The notes: a model not told the origin generated them from the sequence alone. A DNA stretch of 64,000 bases from Emiliania huxleyi CCMP1516 (GCF_000372725.1 NW_005202428.1:1039331-1103330); one strand, 5' to 3'. Shown: positions 30,184-41,116, counted from the stretch's first letter. Program-made: numbers and translations.

Positions 30184-31083
30184 GTGCTTTGCAAGCGCCG
30201 ACGAGTGCCATGTTGCGCGCCGCGTGCGAAGGGGGGGGGCGCGTTCGCACATTCAGGATAGCGAGCGTATTGCGCCACAGAACTGCCAACCGATGGCGTG
30301 GCTACTGGCCAGAGTTGCGCACCGCCCACGGGCGCAACCGGCTTGGGTAAGAGGCGCATATGCAGCATGTGGTTGTTCTCTGATAGAATGTGTATCTTTC
30401 GAGCATACTCGAGTAAAATGTCTCATAAGCCTAGGGGTACCCTAAGCCCGAGGCGAACGCCGAGGTCTCTGTGCGAGGCCGAGGGGGGTGCGGGGCCGGG
30501 GGTCGCCCCGCTCGCTCCCGCACGGGCCGCACCGGCGGGACGCGGGGACACCAGCGATGTGTGCGCACAAGGACCCAACGCGCCTTGTACGCGTACAGCA
30601 CAACACACACAGACGGAAGAGAGAGCCCTGTCTCTCAAACTGCGAGTGCTATGCCGATGGTACACTCCGCACGCTAGACAGCCCTCTCGCACACCTTACA
30701 CACGTCACAACTCACATCGGCGCGCGTGCTCGGCAAAGATCAAAAACGGAAACCAATAGGAAGGAACCAAAATTCATAGCTCAACTAAGTGATTGGATAC
30801 ATAAGTGCCGATATGCTGTCCATCTAGCCGATCGGAGGAGGCGGCTATGCAGATCATGAGCTGTGAGCGTCAGGGCGGAGCACGGAGCAGGCAGTTGATC
30901 CGTCGACATCACAAGCCCCACCGTCGACGAGCTGCTGTAGCGGTCAAGTGATCGACAGCAGCAAGCGCGATGATCACGGCAGCGCGGTGCGCGGTGGTGA
31001 TGCCGCTGATGGACGAGCGAGGCATCCTTTGGAAGGATTCGTCGGACCTTTTACTTCTGTTTCCGGATAAATTGGTTTATTTT
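30184..31083. other. Intergenic, no gene
   Basis: No supported gene. Composition falls towards AT from about 30700. It contains the small palindrome TAGGGGTACCCTA near 30431. Confidence 0.5.
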
Positions 31084-31263
31084 ATGTATTTAGTTTAGGT
31101 TTGTTGTTGGCAAATCAGGACACAGAGCTCACGCAAATTCACAGTGGGAGGAAAGCGGCGAGTCGCATTTCCCGGGGTCCTTGTGGCGGGCCATTATACA
31201 TGTGTCTTGGTTTGCCAACAACATACCTAAAACTAAAAAAAATGTCATAGGTCTGTTGTTGGC
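31084..31263. repeat. TIR-like inverted repeat pair plus a third direct copy
   Basis: TAGTTTAGGTTTGTTGTTGG at 31084 is repeated inverted at about 31206-31235 (CCAACAACATACCTAAAACTA), about 27 bp with few mismatches. A direct third copy (ATAGGTCTGTTGTTGGCAAG) starts at about 31246. The pair bounds about 150 bp, resembling a MITE. The third copy could be one end of the transposon remnant to its right. Confidence 0.6.
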
Positions 31264-31679
31264 AAGAGGACAGAGAGAGCTCACACACGATCACAGCTCA
31301 CACACGCACGATCACATGGACAAACAAACAATAAAAATCTCTCTCACATGGAACGAATCTAATACATGGAGAGGAAAGCGAACGCAGTAACGCGAGTCGC
31401 TTTCAATCGTCGATCGAATCTAATAACTAATGTGTCTTTCACACAAGCTCGTACTTGCACTAGTAAAGTAGGTAGGGGACAACGACCGGACCTTTTCAAA
31501 CTCGGTGTCGAACCACCAGCGACACGCGCACTACGGTTAAGGGAATGGCCAAAAGTGAAAAGAGGGGGGCGTGCCCTCCCCTGCCTTCCCCTGCCCCCCC
31601 CCCCCCCCACACCCCCACACACATACACCCTCCCCATCTCCTCCCCTCCACTGCCCTACCCTGCCCTCCCGTGTCATCC

Positions 31680-32694
31680 TAAGGCCTCTGTGCGCCAGGC
31701 ATACTGTGGTGCTGGGGGCACTTGGGATGATGACATTGAGGAGTTGCGTTTCTTCTTGCTGGTGGTCAACGCATGGCACACGTACAACGCCGAGGTGGTC
31801 GGCCCTGGTTTACCGGCAGTTGGTGACGAGTCACGCAGCAAATGGGGCATGTCACACCAGGCGTTGTTCGATTTCAATTTGCAGGTGTGAGTGTGTGATT
31901 GGTAGCATGAGTGGTAGGAGTGCACAGCCTCATGCTCCGCATGGTTGGCATGTATGGCAGATCGATGGGTTCTTGGGGTTCTTGGAGGACCAGATGGAAG
32001 TGCACGGCAGCGTGCGCGTGCGCGCTAGTTATCTTAGCCAGGTGCATTTGGCCCATTGGTGCTTCCCTTGGAAAGCACATCACTTCACGTGTCTGCCTTT
32101 GTGGTATGCACAGGATTCATTGGAGTCCTTATTCGCGGCGATCAGGCAAAACGCTGGTGGGGGGCGTGACGTGAAGGTGATGTACGCATGCCGGCCAGCC
32201 GAGATGCAGCGTGCCACCCTGCGGAGGACGACAGAGGCACGCAAGAAAGCAGCGAACAGTGGAGTCAACGATGAGGCGCCAACTACCAACAGGTGTGCAT
32301 CTCATGTGGCACACACAGCAAGTAGCTCACGTGCCAAGTCCCATCACATCATAATGTGGGGCATCTATGCTTGAATGTGCTGGACAGTTCCAAGAAGAAG
32401 CCCAAGCTAAAGGGGTCGACCGCGGGCCGGCGTTGGTGGTTCCGCACGCCCATGGGGTTTGACATGTCATGGAAGTCTCTTCTCAACAGCGGCCCTCGGG
32501 ACCCTGTTGCCATCTCATGGACCACCATGCGCATGATCCAACAAGCAGACCAAAGTAGGTTGCTCAAGGCATTCCCGCACATTTCACCACGTCATTTCGC
32601 TAGGACGGCGTTTGATAGAATGGATGTAGGGCTTGCAAGTGACATCTGTAGCGGGCGCACTGCTTGTGGGTTGCGAAAGTTGCGCGCACCTTGA
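31680..32694 (+). pseudogene. Transposase remnant, P-element/THAP9-like
   Basis: Coding-like blocks occur in changing frames: TWDDDIEELRFFLLVVNAWH (about 31720), WQIDGFLGFLEDQMEVHGSV (about 31960), WYAQDSLESLFAAIRQNAGG (about 32103) and RRWWFRTPMGFDMSWKSL (about 32430) to a stop at 32694. The D-S-LES-LF-AAIR-x5-G pattern matches the C-terminal SQDxLExFFSxIRxxGG signature of P-element-like transposases. Several frame changes make it a decayed copy or an intron-split gene. Surrounding DNA is AT-richer than the rest of the window. Confidence 0.4.
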
Positions 32695-32984
32695 GACGTG
32701 TGAGGCCAAACACGCAGTCAGCTTGTCGTGGCGACTGGCGTGTTATTTTCTTTGTTCACTCGTAGCGTAGAGCGGTTGTGCAATAGTGTCCACATAACCG
32801 TATGAGCAGCTCGAACGATAGGCACCCGAGCAGATTGAGAAGTCAGCAAAAATATAGATTTAGATTGCGTTTCTAGTAGATTGAGCTTTGAGGCAATTGT
32901 AACTACAGATTATAGGTGCGCCTCGCGATCGCGCCTTGTCCGCGCCTCGATCGCGCCTCGACTGCGCGCCAACACCCCCTGAGT
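32695..32984. other. Intergenic, no gene
   Basis: Low-GC stretch downstream of the transposase remnant, with no recognised feature. Confidence 0.4.
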
Positions 32985-33225
32985 CTACCCCAGGCCATTC
33001 TCCCCCAGGCGATTCGTCTCCCCCAGGCGATTCGTCTCCCCCAGCGCCCAGGCGATTCGTCTCCCCCAGGCGATTCGTCTCCCCCCTCCCCCAGGCGATT
33101 CGTCTCCCCCCTCCCCCAGGCGATTCGTCTCCCCCAGGCCATTCTCCCCCAGGCGATTCGTCTCCCCCAGGCCATTCTCCCCCAGGCGATTCGTCTCCCC
33201 CAGGCGATTCGTCTCCCCAGGAAGA
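32985..33225 (+). repeat. 18-bp minisatellite CCCAGGCGATTCGTCTCC
   Basis: About ten copies of CCCCCAGGCGATTCGTCT occur, interspersed with a shorter variant (CCCCCAGGCCATTCTC). The array is open in several frames on both strands (for example PGDSSPPGDS), but nothing else supports coding. Confidence 0.95.
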
Positions 33226-33575
33226 CATGGCCAAGGGGGGCGACTTCCGTTTTGCAACTGCCTTTGCGCTCGACTGGTTCCGACGGGGCTAATTGCGACG
33301 GCATGTAGGTCTGCCCGAGGGAGCTCAGCTGATGAGACTTCGTCCTCCAGTAGCTAGCTCAAAGACAGCTTTGCAATGAAGGAAAACTCCCTCTTTGCAA
33401 TTGGTACGCATGTGAGGATGGACCCCACAAGGAGGAGCAAGTAGTTGACCAGCACACCAGACCTTTCGCGCCCTGGGAGCTGGGTGGGACAAATTGTAAC
33501 GTGTTTACAAGATCACACGCGCGCGCACACCACACACACACTCCGCGTTCGTCCGGATCGCGTCCCCACACCCGA

Positions 33576-33630
33576 CTTGTGTGAGATGTTTTGTCGTTCG
33601 TGATGAGTACGACAAAACACCTCACGCAAG
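33576..33630. repeat. 22-bp inverted repeat (hairpin), 11-base loop
   Basis: The left arm 33576-33597 (CTTGTGTGAGATGTTTTGTCGT) pairs with the right arm 33609-33630 with 20 of 22 positions complementary. Confidence 0.85.
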
Positions 33631-34127
33631 TCTCGTCTGAAAGTTCGAACTAACGGCGCTACGGACCATGCCACATGCCTCCACGCCCTGCTACCAAGAC
33701 ACGGACCAACACGCGGCTGCACGCCAAGTGCAACCGCGAGCGCGCGCGCCACATCCAGCCGCTCCCGCGCGGCAGGCGCAATCCTCCGCATCCGCGCCGC
33801 CTCCTGCGGCGCCAGCACGGCCAAGATTCGACGCGCAGCTTGACCCTGCGTGCAAGTCGCACGACGCTCAAAATGAGCGCCGAGCGTGTGCGCGGTGGGT
33901 GTGCTGGGATGTTCGAGGGCGGCGGTCCTGAGCTCGTCAGAGGTCGCGCTCGCCACGGTGATCACCGCCGTGCCCGACCCTGCCACGACAAGCGCGCGCA
34001 GGCAGCACAATCATGCAAGATGCATGACATGAGGGCGTGTCGCCTGGCGACGCTGCTGACTACTGAATGGGGCCAACTTGCAGCCCCTCCCGTCGGCTTG
34101 TGCGGCGTCGGATAGACGCTCCAACCA

Positions 34128-34166
34128 GCGTCATACACCAACGGCATCCCCGCCGGTGTATGACGC
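34128..34166. repeat. 12-bp perfect inverted repeat (hairpin)
   Basis: GCGTCATACACC (34128-34139) and GGTGTATGACGC (34155-34166) are perfectly complementary. The 15-base interior can form a further CGG/CCG stem. Confidence 0.85.
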
Positions 34167-34952
34167 CAGTCGGGAGGTCACGACGAGCCCATCCGCGGCG
34201 CTGGCGCGGGCCGCACGAGTCGCGGGGTACGGGGCGTGGACCCTGAGTTGACCAGGGGTTGTGCGCTGGGCCCTCCTGCTCGGCTTTAGCCAGTAGACAA
34301 GTCTTGTCATCAACAGAGTAGAAGGATCTTACCTCGGGGCTAATGTGACCAAGCGCTGGTAGCGTGGTTTAACCTCACACCCATGGTCTCACAGTGTGCC
34401 GGCAGTCGCCGAGCAGTGTCGCTCACACAAGCCGCAGCACAAGTGACTGAGGGCCAGTGAGGGCGAGCCCATCGCTGTGACAGCTGTGGCAGCCGCACAG
34501 TAGGCTGTGTCAACTGTGCAGAGTGTGTGAGCAGCAGAGGAGCTGCTCTCCAGGCTTCAGGCGCAAAGAGCTGCATGCCACCGAAAGCGCTGTCGAGGTT
34601 CGCCGAGCGCGGCGCAGGTTGGAGGACGCCGTCACCGACGAGCGCGTTGGACTTTTCACTCCGGACAAAGACGGGTACACGCACACGAGCCGCGGTCGTA
34701 TACCCGTCTTAGCGGCGAGGCGCGGGACCGTCTGTGGCGAAGTGGGTCGCGTCCTCCGATTTCCTCAACTCACGGTCCGCTCCCTCTACTGAAAAGCGTT
34801 AGTTACATTACAGTCAGTGGGGAAGGGCCCTACTACTGAACCACCCAGGGCTGCACCTACCCATCTATGTGGCTGGCGCAAAGCGTTAAACTTAAAGACC
34901 GACTATACGTGCGTGCGGCTGCCATGTGCCGAGATCACAATAAAAACCGAGA

Positions 34953-36640
34953 TCAGAGGCGTATCGTATGCGAGAAGACGAGCAACCCCTGTGCGGAGCT
35001 GTTTGCGCCAGCGCGCCGTACGGTGGTGAAGAGCGTGTACCACCCTGTCTGCTCCGCGTGGAGAGGCACGTGAACGTGGAGGTGCGGCCCGAAACGAAAC
35101 TGGGAGTCATCTACGTTACGAGGGGACACCAGCCGTGGCTTCTCCTGAGCGCGCCCGAGCGCGCCATGGAGGTGCATGAGTTCCTCCGGCCCGCCGAGAA
35201 CGCCGTCCTCCGCGCGCCGCGGCGGCTGCCTCGCCAGCAGCACGTGGGCGGGAGCGCCGAGCCAGAGGGCGAGGTCGTCGATCGCCGCACCCTCCATCGT
35301 CAAGAAGAGGTACTCCACCACTGCTACGTCCGGGCTGTGTGCATAGACGGTCGCGTTGCTCTGCACGCACGCACCGCTACCGCTACCGCCGCCGCCGCCG
35401 CCGCCGCCCTCGCCGCCGCCAAGGCCGCCGCCAAGGCCGCCGCCAAGGCCGCCATGGCCGCACGGACGCTGCAGGTGGCGCATCGACGCGAGGAGCACCG
35501 GTGTTGTTTCCTGCTGCTGCAGCGGACGGACGCGCTGCAGCACCGAGGACAGCCCGTCCTCTGCTCCCTGCCCCGCATGCCGCGTGGCCGTGGAGGGCAG
35601 CCCGTCCTCTGCTCCGTGCCCCACATGCCGCGTGGCCACTGCAGCCGAGACTGGCCGGGCAGTGGGACTGCTCGTCCGACTCTGTGCGCCATCAACCGCG
35701 ACGAGTACCAAGATGGAGCTGCTCGGCACGTAGTTTGGCCGGGGCCTCGGAGGGCGGGTATGTTCATAGATGTGCCGCCACTCCGCCGCAAAGCCCGCCC
35801 TGAAGCGGTCGAGGTAGCTTCCTGCCTGCAGCCGCAGATCGGCACTGCTCGCATTGGCGAGGGCATTGAGCGCCGCCCTTGCCGGCTCGAACGCCGCGGC
35901 GCCGCTCAGGTTCGAGATGGCACGCCCCAGGACCGCACGCTCTTCAGCTGAGATCCACTCCCCGCCGAGGGCGCGCATGAGCACCTGCTCCATTCCCGTT
36001 TGAATCAGCGGCCCGGCGCGCTGCAGCCTTTCTTGGACGCGCGCGCCGCCCCCAAGGGCCGCGGCGACGACCAGGGAGGCGTGCACTCGCGAGGCGACCT
36101 CCGCTAGAGACGCTGGCCGCTCGCCCACGTATGGGTTCGGCGGCCCGTGGCTGTGCGCATTGGACTCGAGCGTGCACAGGTCCGCCGCGTCCGCGTTGAA
36201 CATGAACTCGACCGAGAGCGAGTACGGCTGGGCCACGGGCAGAGCCAAGTGCACCGTGAAGTGTGTCTGCTCGCCTTGCGGGGAGGCGAACGAGTCGGGG
36301 TGCGCGTGCGCGAACGCATCCATGTCGGCGCCAACAAAGACCATGTGCACCTTGGGAGCGTGAGGGAGGTGCTCCGACAGCTGGTCCCACCGAAGCCGTC
36401 GCCACTGCCGACGCTGCGTGCTGAAGACTTCAAGCACCACAGAAACGCTCGCCTCCGAACCGACTGGAACGGCGCGATAGGCCGCGGTGGTGTTCGCAGT
36501 CCATGCAGAGCCGCCAGCGGGCCCGGGTACCTCGTCCGTACCAACGAGCCGGGCACGCACAAAGTCGTTGGAATTGAAGCCGTGCGTGTTGCTCGGCGTG
36601 CACGCTTGCCGCTGACCGGCCTAGAGTCGGAGTCGAAGAG
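34953..36640 (-). CDS. Predicted secreted beta-rich protein with HAHP/HLHG motifs
   Basis: The main exon reads SNTHGFNSNDFVRARLVGTD at its 5' end, after an acceptor-like CTCTAG near 36630. It then contains HAPKVHMVFVGADMDAFAHA with HPDSF, THFTVHLALPVAQPYSLSVE, a helical middle, a Gly-rich run and a final domain with HLHGALGRAQ, RFGPHLHVHVPLHAEQTGWY and LLVFSHTIRL. The two end domains look like halves of the bacterial-type fold with a hhFVxxDhxxFxHxHP strand followed by a Tyr-ending strand (pG-x-Y), here separated by a long insert. A perfect-length internal repeat (GHGAEDGLPS / GQGAEDGLSS) lies in the middle. A 5' exon, probably with a signal peptide, is unresolved. Function is unknown; the His-rich motifs suggest metal binding as a hypothesis. 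Confidence 0.55.
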
Positions 36641-36860
36641 TTTGGTCGGGGGCAATCGAGCCGTTCCGAGCGGCGCTTGACTGCTCAGAACGAGTTGGGC
36701 AACCAGCATTTTAGTCCTGATCCTAGCGCAGCCACCAGTTTCTTCATTGGCGAGGACGTCCGAGTCGGGCGACTGGCGCCCGTGACCCCGCGGACCCCGC
36801 GACGCACGAGCCTGCACAGCCGCCGCCGTGACTGGAGCCAAACGCCTTTACAGCCGAGCC

Positions 36861-38078
36861 ATGATCTGTGATTGGCAGCGGCTCCCGCTCTTCCTCCTTT
36901 GGCTGGGTGCAGGGGCGACAAAGCCGCCTTGTGGAGAGTGCGATGCCGGGCTAGAGTGTGGCTACTGCCTCCAGTTGGTGAGCTGCACCTTTTGGGATGA
37001 GGCTTCGCCGTTCTGGGCGCCATCGCAATGCCACAGCCGGATGCACTACGGCGTCTGGTGCGAAGGGGACGGCCGCTGCGGCACCAAAGCGCCGGGCTTC
37101 ATGTCGAGCAGCGTGTGTGCTTCTGGCGCGATGTATGTGCGGATGGAATGCGATGTCATCCTGCAGCCGCCTCCCCCGCCGGGAATCTACTCGCGCAGTG
37201 CTCAGTTTGCGCTGGGACAAGGCGGCGGCGAGCGAGGACTCCCCGCGGATGCACCCGCCGTCGCCGTCGCCGTCACCTCTAGCCTCGCCAGCGCCGGCAT
37301 GGCAGTCGATCCAGAGCAAGTTTACGGGTTCGGTGCGGGCGATGCCGTGTCGATCATTGTGGTGGAGGCCATGGATGGGAGCGGCCCATCGGCCGAGGGC
37401 GTCGTGGCGGCTGCAGACAGCGACTCCTTCCTGGCGAGCGTGGGGAGCGAGCTGAGCGTGCCGGTGGTCTTCACAGCGAAGCCCGCCGTGGCGTGGACAG
37501 AGGTCCCCCCAAAGGGGCCGGGACCCACGTCGACGGCGCCGCCGCCGCCGCCGCCGCCGCCCTCGCCTGTCAACGTCCTCGTCGAGGCCCACCCTCCGCC
37601 CCCGCCGAGGACACCAGCCCCCGAAATCGGCATCACCTCGGAGTTTTACATGGCTTTGCTGCTTCCGCTGCTCCTCCCACGCCCATCGCGGCCGGTGATG
37701 TTTGCCCTCATCGTCGTGGCCGTGTGCTTGCCGATGCTCACCATCCTCCTCCTCCTCTGGATTTGCCCAGGCCCGTGCCACCTCGCAGTCAGCTCTGTCC
37801 CTAGCCCTCCTTTTGTCCCTCTGGGGCAAGCTGAGTGTCGCACCAACTGTTGGTGCACTAGGCGACGGCCTGACTCCCCGGGCGACATGCTGTGGCAGGA
37901 GGCGGCGCAAGACAGGCCGCAAGAAGGGCTGCTGCCCGACTCTGGCGTTTATGTGAGCGGTTCGGGGCTTCCGAGCTTTCGATTCCGTCGCGATGGGGGT
38001 ACCTACCGCCTCACGCTCACCCAACATCGTAAGCTGGCGTGTTGCGTGTTGCTCCGGAGTCCGGTGTGTGGATTATGA
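36861..38078 (+). CDS. Type I membrane protein with Cys-rich ectodomain
   Basis: MICDWQRLPLFLLWLGAGAT is a convincing signal peptide. A Cys-rich segment follows (PCGECDAGLECGYCLQLVSC to GDGRCGTKAPGFMSSSVC, about 12 Cys). The middle region has LASAGMAVDPEQVYGFGAGD and VPVVFTAKPAVAW, then a proline-rich stretch (PPPPPPPPSP). A transmembrane helix is visible (VMFALIVVAVCLPMLTILLL). The cytoplasmic tail is about 100 residues with a second Cys cluster. It is divergent from the minus-strand beta-rich gene, and the two 5' ends may share a promoter. The Cys-rich fold is not one I recognise. Confidence 0.6.
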   Translation: MICDWQRLPLFLLWLGAGATKPPCGECDAGLECGYCLQLVSCTFWDEASPFWAPSQCHSRMHYGVWCEGDGRCGTKAPGFMSSSVCASGAMYVRMECDVILQPPPPPGIYSRSAQFALGQGGGERGLPADAPAVAVAVTSSLASAGMAVDPEQVYGFGAGDAVSIIVVEAMDGSGPSAEGVVAAADSDSFLASVGSELSVPVVFTAKPAVAWTEVPPKGPGPTSTAPPPPPPPPSPVNVLVEAHPPPPPRTPAPEIGITSEFYMALLLPLLLPRPSRPVMFALIVVAVCLPMLTILLLLWICPGPCHLAVSSVPSPPFVPLGQAECRTNCWCTRRRPDSPGDMLWQEAAQDRPQEGLLPDSGVYVSGSGLPSFRFRRDGGTYRLTLTQHRKLACCVLLRSPVCGL

Positions 38079-38424
38079 GATGTGGATTATCTTGAAAGCC
38101 AAAAATCGGCCTCGGACGCCTCCACCCTTCTCGCCTTCCAGCTTTTCCTTCCTGCCATCCTGGCTGTCCACTGAGCACTGTCCTGACTGGACCTGTGCTA
38201 AAGAAGTTGGTCGCCGTCTCCTCTGGAAAAGAGATAAAGAAGTCACCCTTTTCTTTTTCTAGCACCTGTGTCGAGCCTGTCTGCTGTGAGAGAGAGTTGT
38301 TTTCTTTAAATTCTTTTTCTAAACCCAACGAAAATTCTCTTCTGGAAATCGTGCTTAGCACGGACGCACGACGCAGCGCTTTCAACTTTTGCTTTCGGGA
38401 TCCCCCCGCGTTCAATCGCATGCG

Positions 38425-39608
38425 ATGCCCTGCGGGTACGATCTCGTACTCAGGGACCCGCCGTGCGCTCTCATCAAGCGCAGCAGCCTCTACTCCCCAA
38501 AGTGCAATCACACAGCACCGGCGCTTTTTCCACTTCTCGTCACCGCCACCGGGCGGAGCGGTGAGCCTGCAGCCATCACTGAAGTATGAATGAGTCCCAC
38601 CCTGAGGATCATTCTATTATACCCGTCTGCCCTCACCTCCGCCGCCCCCTCGCGTCCTGCTGCAACTTTCACGCTCAGTCACCCGCCCTGTCAGGCACGA
38701 GCTTCCTGGCAAGCCTGCTGCAGAGACTCGGGCTGCACGTGAGCCACGACAACAAAAAGGTGCGGACGGACGGCGCCGTCGCCTGGCCCCTCGCCTTCAA
38801 CGCCCAGCCCCATGGCGGAGGCGTCTGCATGTTTCCGCGCTTTGCGCACCCGCTGCGAGGCCCGATGGATAGCGAGCACCAGGCGAGACCGAGAGCCGAG
38901 ACCGAGCCGAGATTAAGCTGTGCTCTAGCGAAGCCCCTCCGCCTGCCCGATCGACGGTAATCCTTGCCCGCCCTCGCCAAGAATCTCCTCTTCCACCACG
39001 TCGCGCATTTGATCCGCTCGCCGCTTCCATCCATCGACTCACGCTTCAACGACGGCAACCTCGCCGGGCCCGTCGTTCTCGAGTTTCTGCGGTGCAACAC
39101 GGCGGTCAATGCGACTGCCGATTCGTCCCGCGGAGGGACCCTCCGCGAGACGTTGCAGCACTGGGTTCTGTGGAACACCTTCGCGGAGGCGACGGCGGAG
39201 CGGCATCTCGCGATCGAGCGGATGAGTGGGAGTGCGCTGCTGCCTTTGCTGCGCGAGGCAAAGATTGCCCGCTCGCTCACGGCGTTGCAGATCGACGAGG
39301 CGCTGCACCGGACGCCGAAAACGATGAACAGTGGCTACACAAAAAAGTCGGCCCTGCGCTGGGCCAACCTGACGGCGGTCGACCCCGACTTTGCTTTGAT
39401 GGCGCAGATGGTGGCGCTGCGGCACGGCTATGGGCTCGGCGAGAGCCAACTGCTCCCAGGCCTTCGGTCGGAGACAGGGAGGTGCCCGCAGCAGCACTGC
39501 GGCTTCAACGAGCAGGGAAAGTGGGCGTGCCACCTCGTGTGGTCTCGCCCGCGGGGACGGACAGAGATGCACGCGGATGTGAGGCGTGCAGAGGGAAAAA
39601 GTTCTTAA
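38425..39608 (+). CDS. Sulfotransferase-like protein
   Basis: Exon 1 (38425-38560) ends PALFPLLVTATGRSG. A GT-AG intron (about 38561-38694) restores VTATGRSGTSFLASLLQRLG, a PAPS-binding P-loop-like motif. Exon 2 continues LHVSHDNKKVRTDGAVAWPL to GPMDSEHQ. A short intron with a GC donor and CCGAGA repeats follows to about 38982. Exon 3 (NLLFHHVAHLIRSPLPSIDS) contains the 3'-phosphate-type R-x-P-hh-x-h-x-S motif, WVLWNTFAEATAERHLAIER and a C-terminal domain to 39608. Such proteins would transfer sulfate to glycans or lipids in the Golgi; the assignment is from motifs only. Upstream exons are possible. Confidence 0.6.
38880..38940 (+). repeat. CCGAGA-type short repeat in the sulfotransferase-like intron
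   Basis: GCGAGACCGAGAGCCGAGAC then CGAGCCGAGATT occur immediately after the GC donor. This is the same C-C-G-A-G-A core as the intron repeats in TOP3A, the TLDc gene and GCP3. Confidence 0.65.
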
Positions 39609-40195
39609 GGTCTCGGGAGGACTCTTGGTTCCGAGTTCGTGTCTGTTTTGTTTTAGCGCAATACGCACGGGACTGACGCGCACTTGCACGGACCCACACA
39701 TGAGCAACATGAGGCGCACCACAGCGGTCAGCGCACGGGAGAGATCACGGGTACAAGGCGCAGGAGCGGTCTGGAGGGCGTATGTCATAGCGGTATGTCA
39801 CCGTTGTGTGTCGCCTGACAGCCCCCCGGCTGCGCCCTGGCGTCCGATGCCATCTTAATCCCGGGGTGGTGCTGCGTTGTGTGTGTGACTGGAAGGGCTT
39901 CTTGGAGAATTCTTTTACGTTGTATAAATAAATAGAGCAGTTGTCACCTCCAGGAGAGATGGGCGACGCATGTTGTGCCAGTGGGTGAAATTCTCAAAAA
40001 GGTGCAGCACTTCTAGCCGACATCGACAAAAGTCCCTCTCTAGCCCCGCGGCGAGCGGCCCCGCCGGAGGCGAAGAAAATTTCGCCATCTAGCGCTCGCA
40101 ACACACAGATTTGTGCATAAATCAACACACTCCAACTCAAGCTCAATAAAGACTGGTCTTCGGGGGAGTGACGGATAAAGGCGTGCGAAAGAGCT
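39609..40195. other. Intergenic with polyadenylation-like repeat
   Basis: At 39925-39965 GTATAAATAAATAGAGCAGT with CACCTCCAGGAGAGATGG closely matches 46883-46920 (AATAAATAAATAGAGCAGTC), another dispersed short repeat. No gene is recognised. Confidence 0.5.
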
Positions 40196-40219
40196 ATGAA
40201 TTCGAAAGCAGCGAAAGTA

Positions 40220-40971
40220 ATGGCCCGCCGCAGGGTTTTGGGTCCCCTACGCCAAAGAACTCGAGGCCCAGGATTTCGGCGGGCGCGCCAACGAGGCACG
40301 CGGCTTCGCGCTGCCTGTATGCTCGCGCTGGTAACACCGTTGCTGTGGCCGTCTTCGTCCGTATTGTACACCGAGCTGGCGCCACAGCAGAGTACAACAA
40401 CGGCTCGGACGAGCTGCTCCACGGTACTACAATCATCAGAGGGCCCGGCAAGGTCCACGGCGGAGCTGGCGGTGGTGGCAGTGGTGGTAGGAACGAAGGC
40501 GCCGCTGTCGGCGATTCACCGCCGTTCGTTCCCGTCTCTCAAAGCAGGTTACACCGTCGATGCGCACATCGAGGCGCTCGTGGACGAGAGAGACGTCGCC
40601 TCCTCTTTCGTCCCGGGGCACTGTTCATGGATCACGCCGGAAGGCACCGCCAAGTACATTAGCCTTCATCTCTCCTACCGCCGGCCGGGAGTGCAACCGC
40701 CACCAGTGAGATTGTCCTCGACTTTGGCACCTGCGAAGTAATGAACAACAGGCAGTACGTCATATGGCGCTATGATAGCCCTGCGGTGGACGTCCTCGAT
40801 GCAGACGAGGCGGAGCTCATCTGCGCGGCGCAGATCGCCGACTGTCTCTCTCTCCCTGCGCGAGTAGTTGCACCACCCTGGATGAGGCATCTGGGCTGGG
40901 GCAGGGCCGTTAGTAGAGGAGGTGGACTGAGGGCGCGAGGCCACCAATCGTCAAAGTCTGCTGCTGGCTGA
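40220..40971 (+). CDS. Putative secreted protein, function unknown
   Basis: The first ATG in the plus frame gives MARRRVLGPLRQRTRGPGFR followed by a hydrophobic signal-like stretch (AACMLALVTPLLWPSSSVLY). The domain reads AGYTVDAHIEALVDERDVAS with GTAKYISLHLSY. A second coding-like block in another frame follows: SEIVLDFGTCEVMNNRQYVI with WRYDSPAVDVLDADEAELIC (40700-40840). An intron or frameshift around 40660-40700 must link them. No family is recognised. Confidence 0.4.
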
Positions 40972-41036
40972 CTGTCGGTCACTGACTGAGCAATGTCCCA
41001 ATGAGCAATCGCATCGGCGGTTTCACGCTCACAATC

Positions 41037-41116
41037 GGGTTACATCGAGGTCTCTGTGCGGGATGTGCTGGGGGGCTGCCCCCCAGTCGATTGCCGCAAA
41101 GTTCGTCGATGTAACC
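41037..41116. ncRNA. Candidate structured hairpin RNA
   Basis: GGGTTACATCGA (41037-41048) is perfectly complementary to TCGATGTAACCC (41105-41116). Inside it, TGCGG pairs with CCGCA, and the apex is a 9-bp hairpin CTGGGGGGC/GCCCCCCAG (about 41068-41086). The three stacked helices are separated by internal loops. It lies in the interval upstream of the FHA-WW gene and downstream of the unknown secreted gene. The transcribed strand is unknown. Confidence 0.4.

Larger units (their letters stand above)
33226..34952. other. Long intergenic region with hairpins, no supported gene
   Basis: No ORF has domain support. One plus-strand ORF (33675-34115) is Arg-rich and compositionally plausible but unrecognised. 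The two inverted repeats at 33576-33630 and 34128-34166 are the main structure. Confidence 0.5.

Noticed and set aside
32985..33225. Possible CRISPR-like array
   Set aside because: Units are contiguous 18-mers without unique spacers, in a eukaryotic context; it is a minisatellite.
33675..34115. 146-codon Arg-rich ORF (MPPRPATKTRTNTRLHAKCN)
   Set aside because: No domain, overlapping ORFs on both strands of equal length, and internal hairpin sequence downstream; not supported as a gene.
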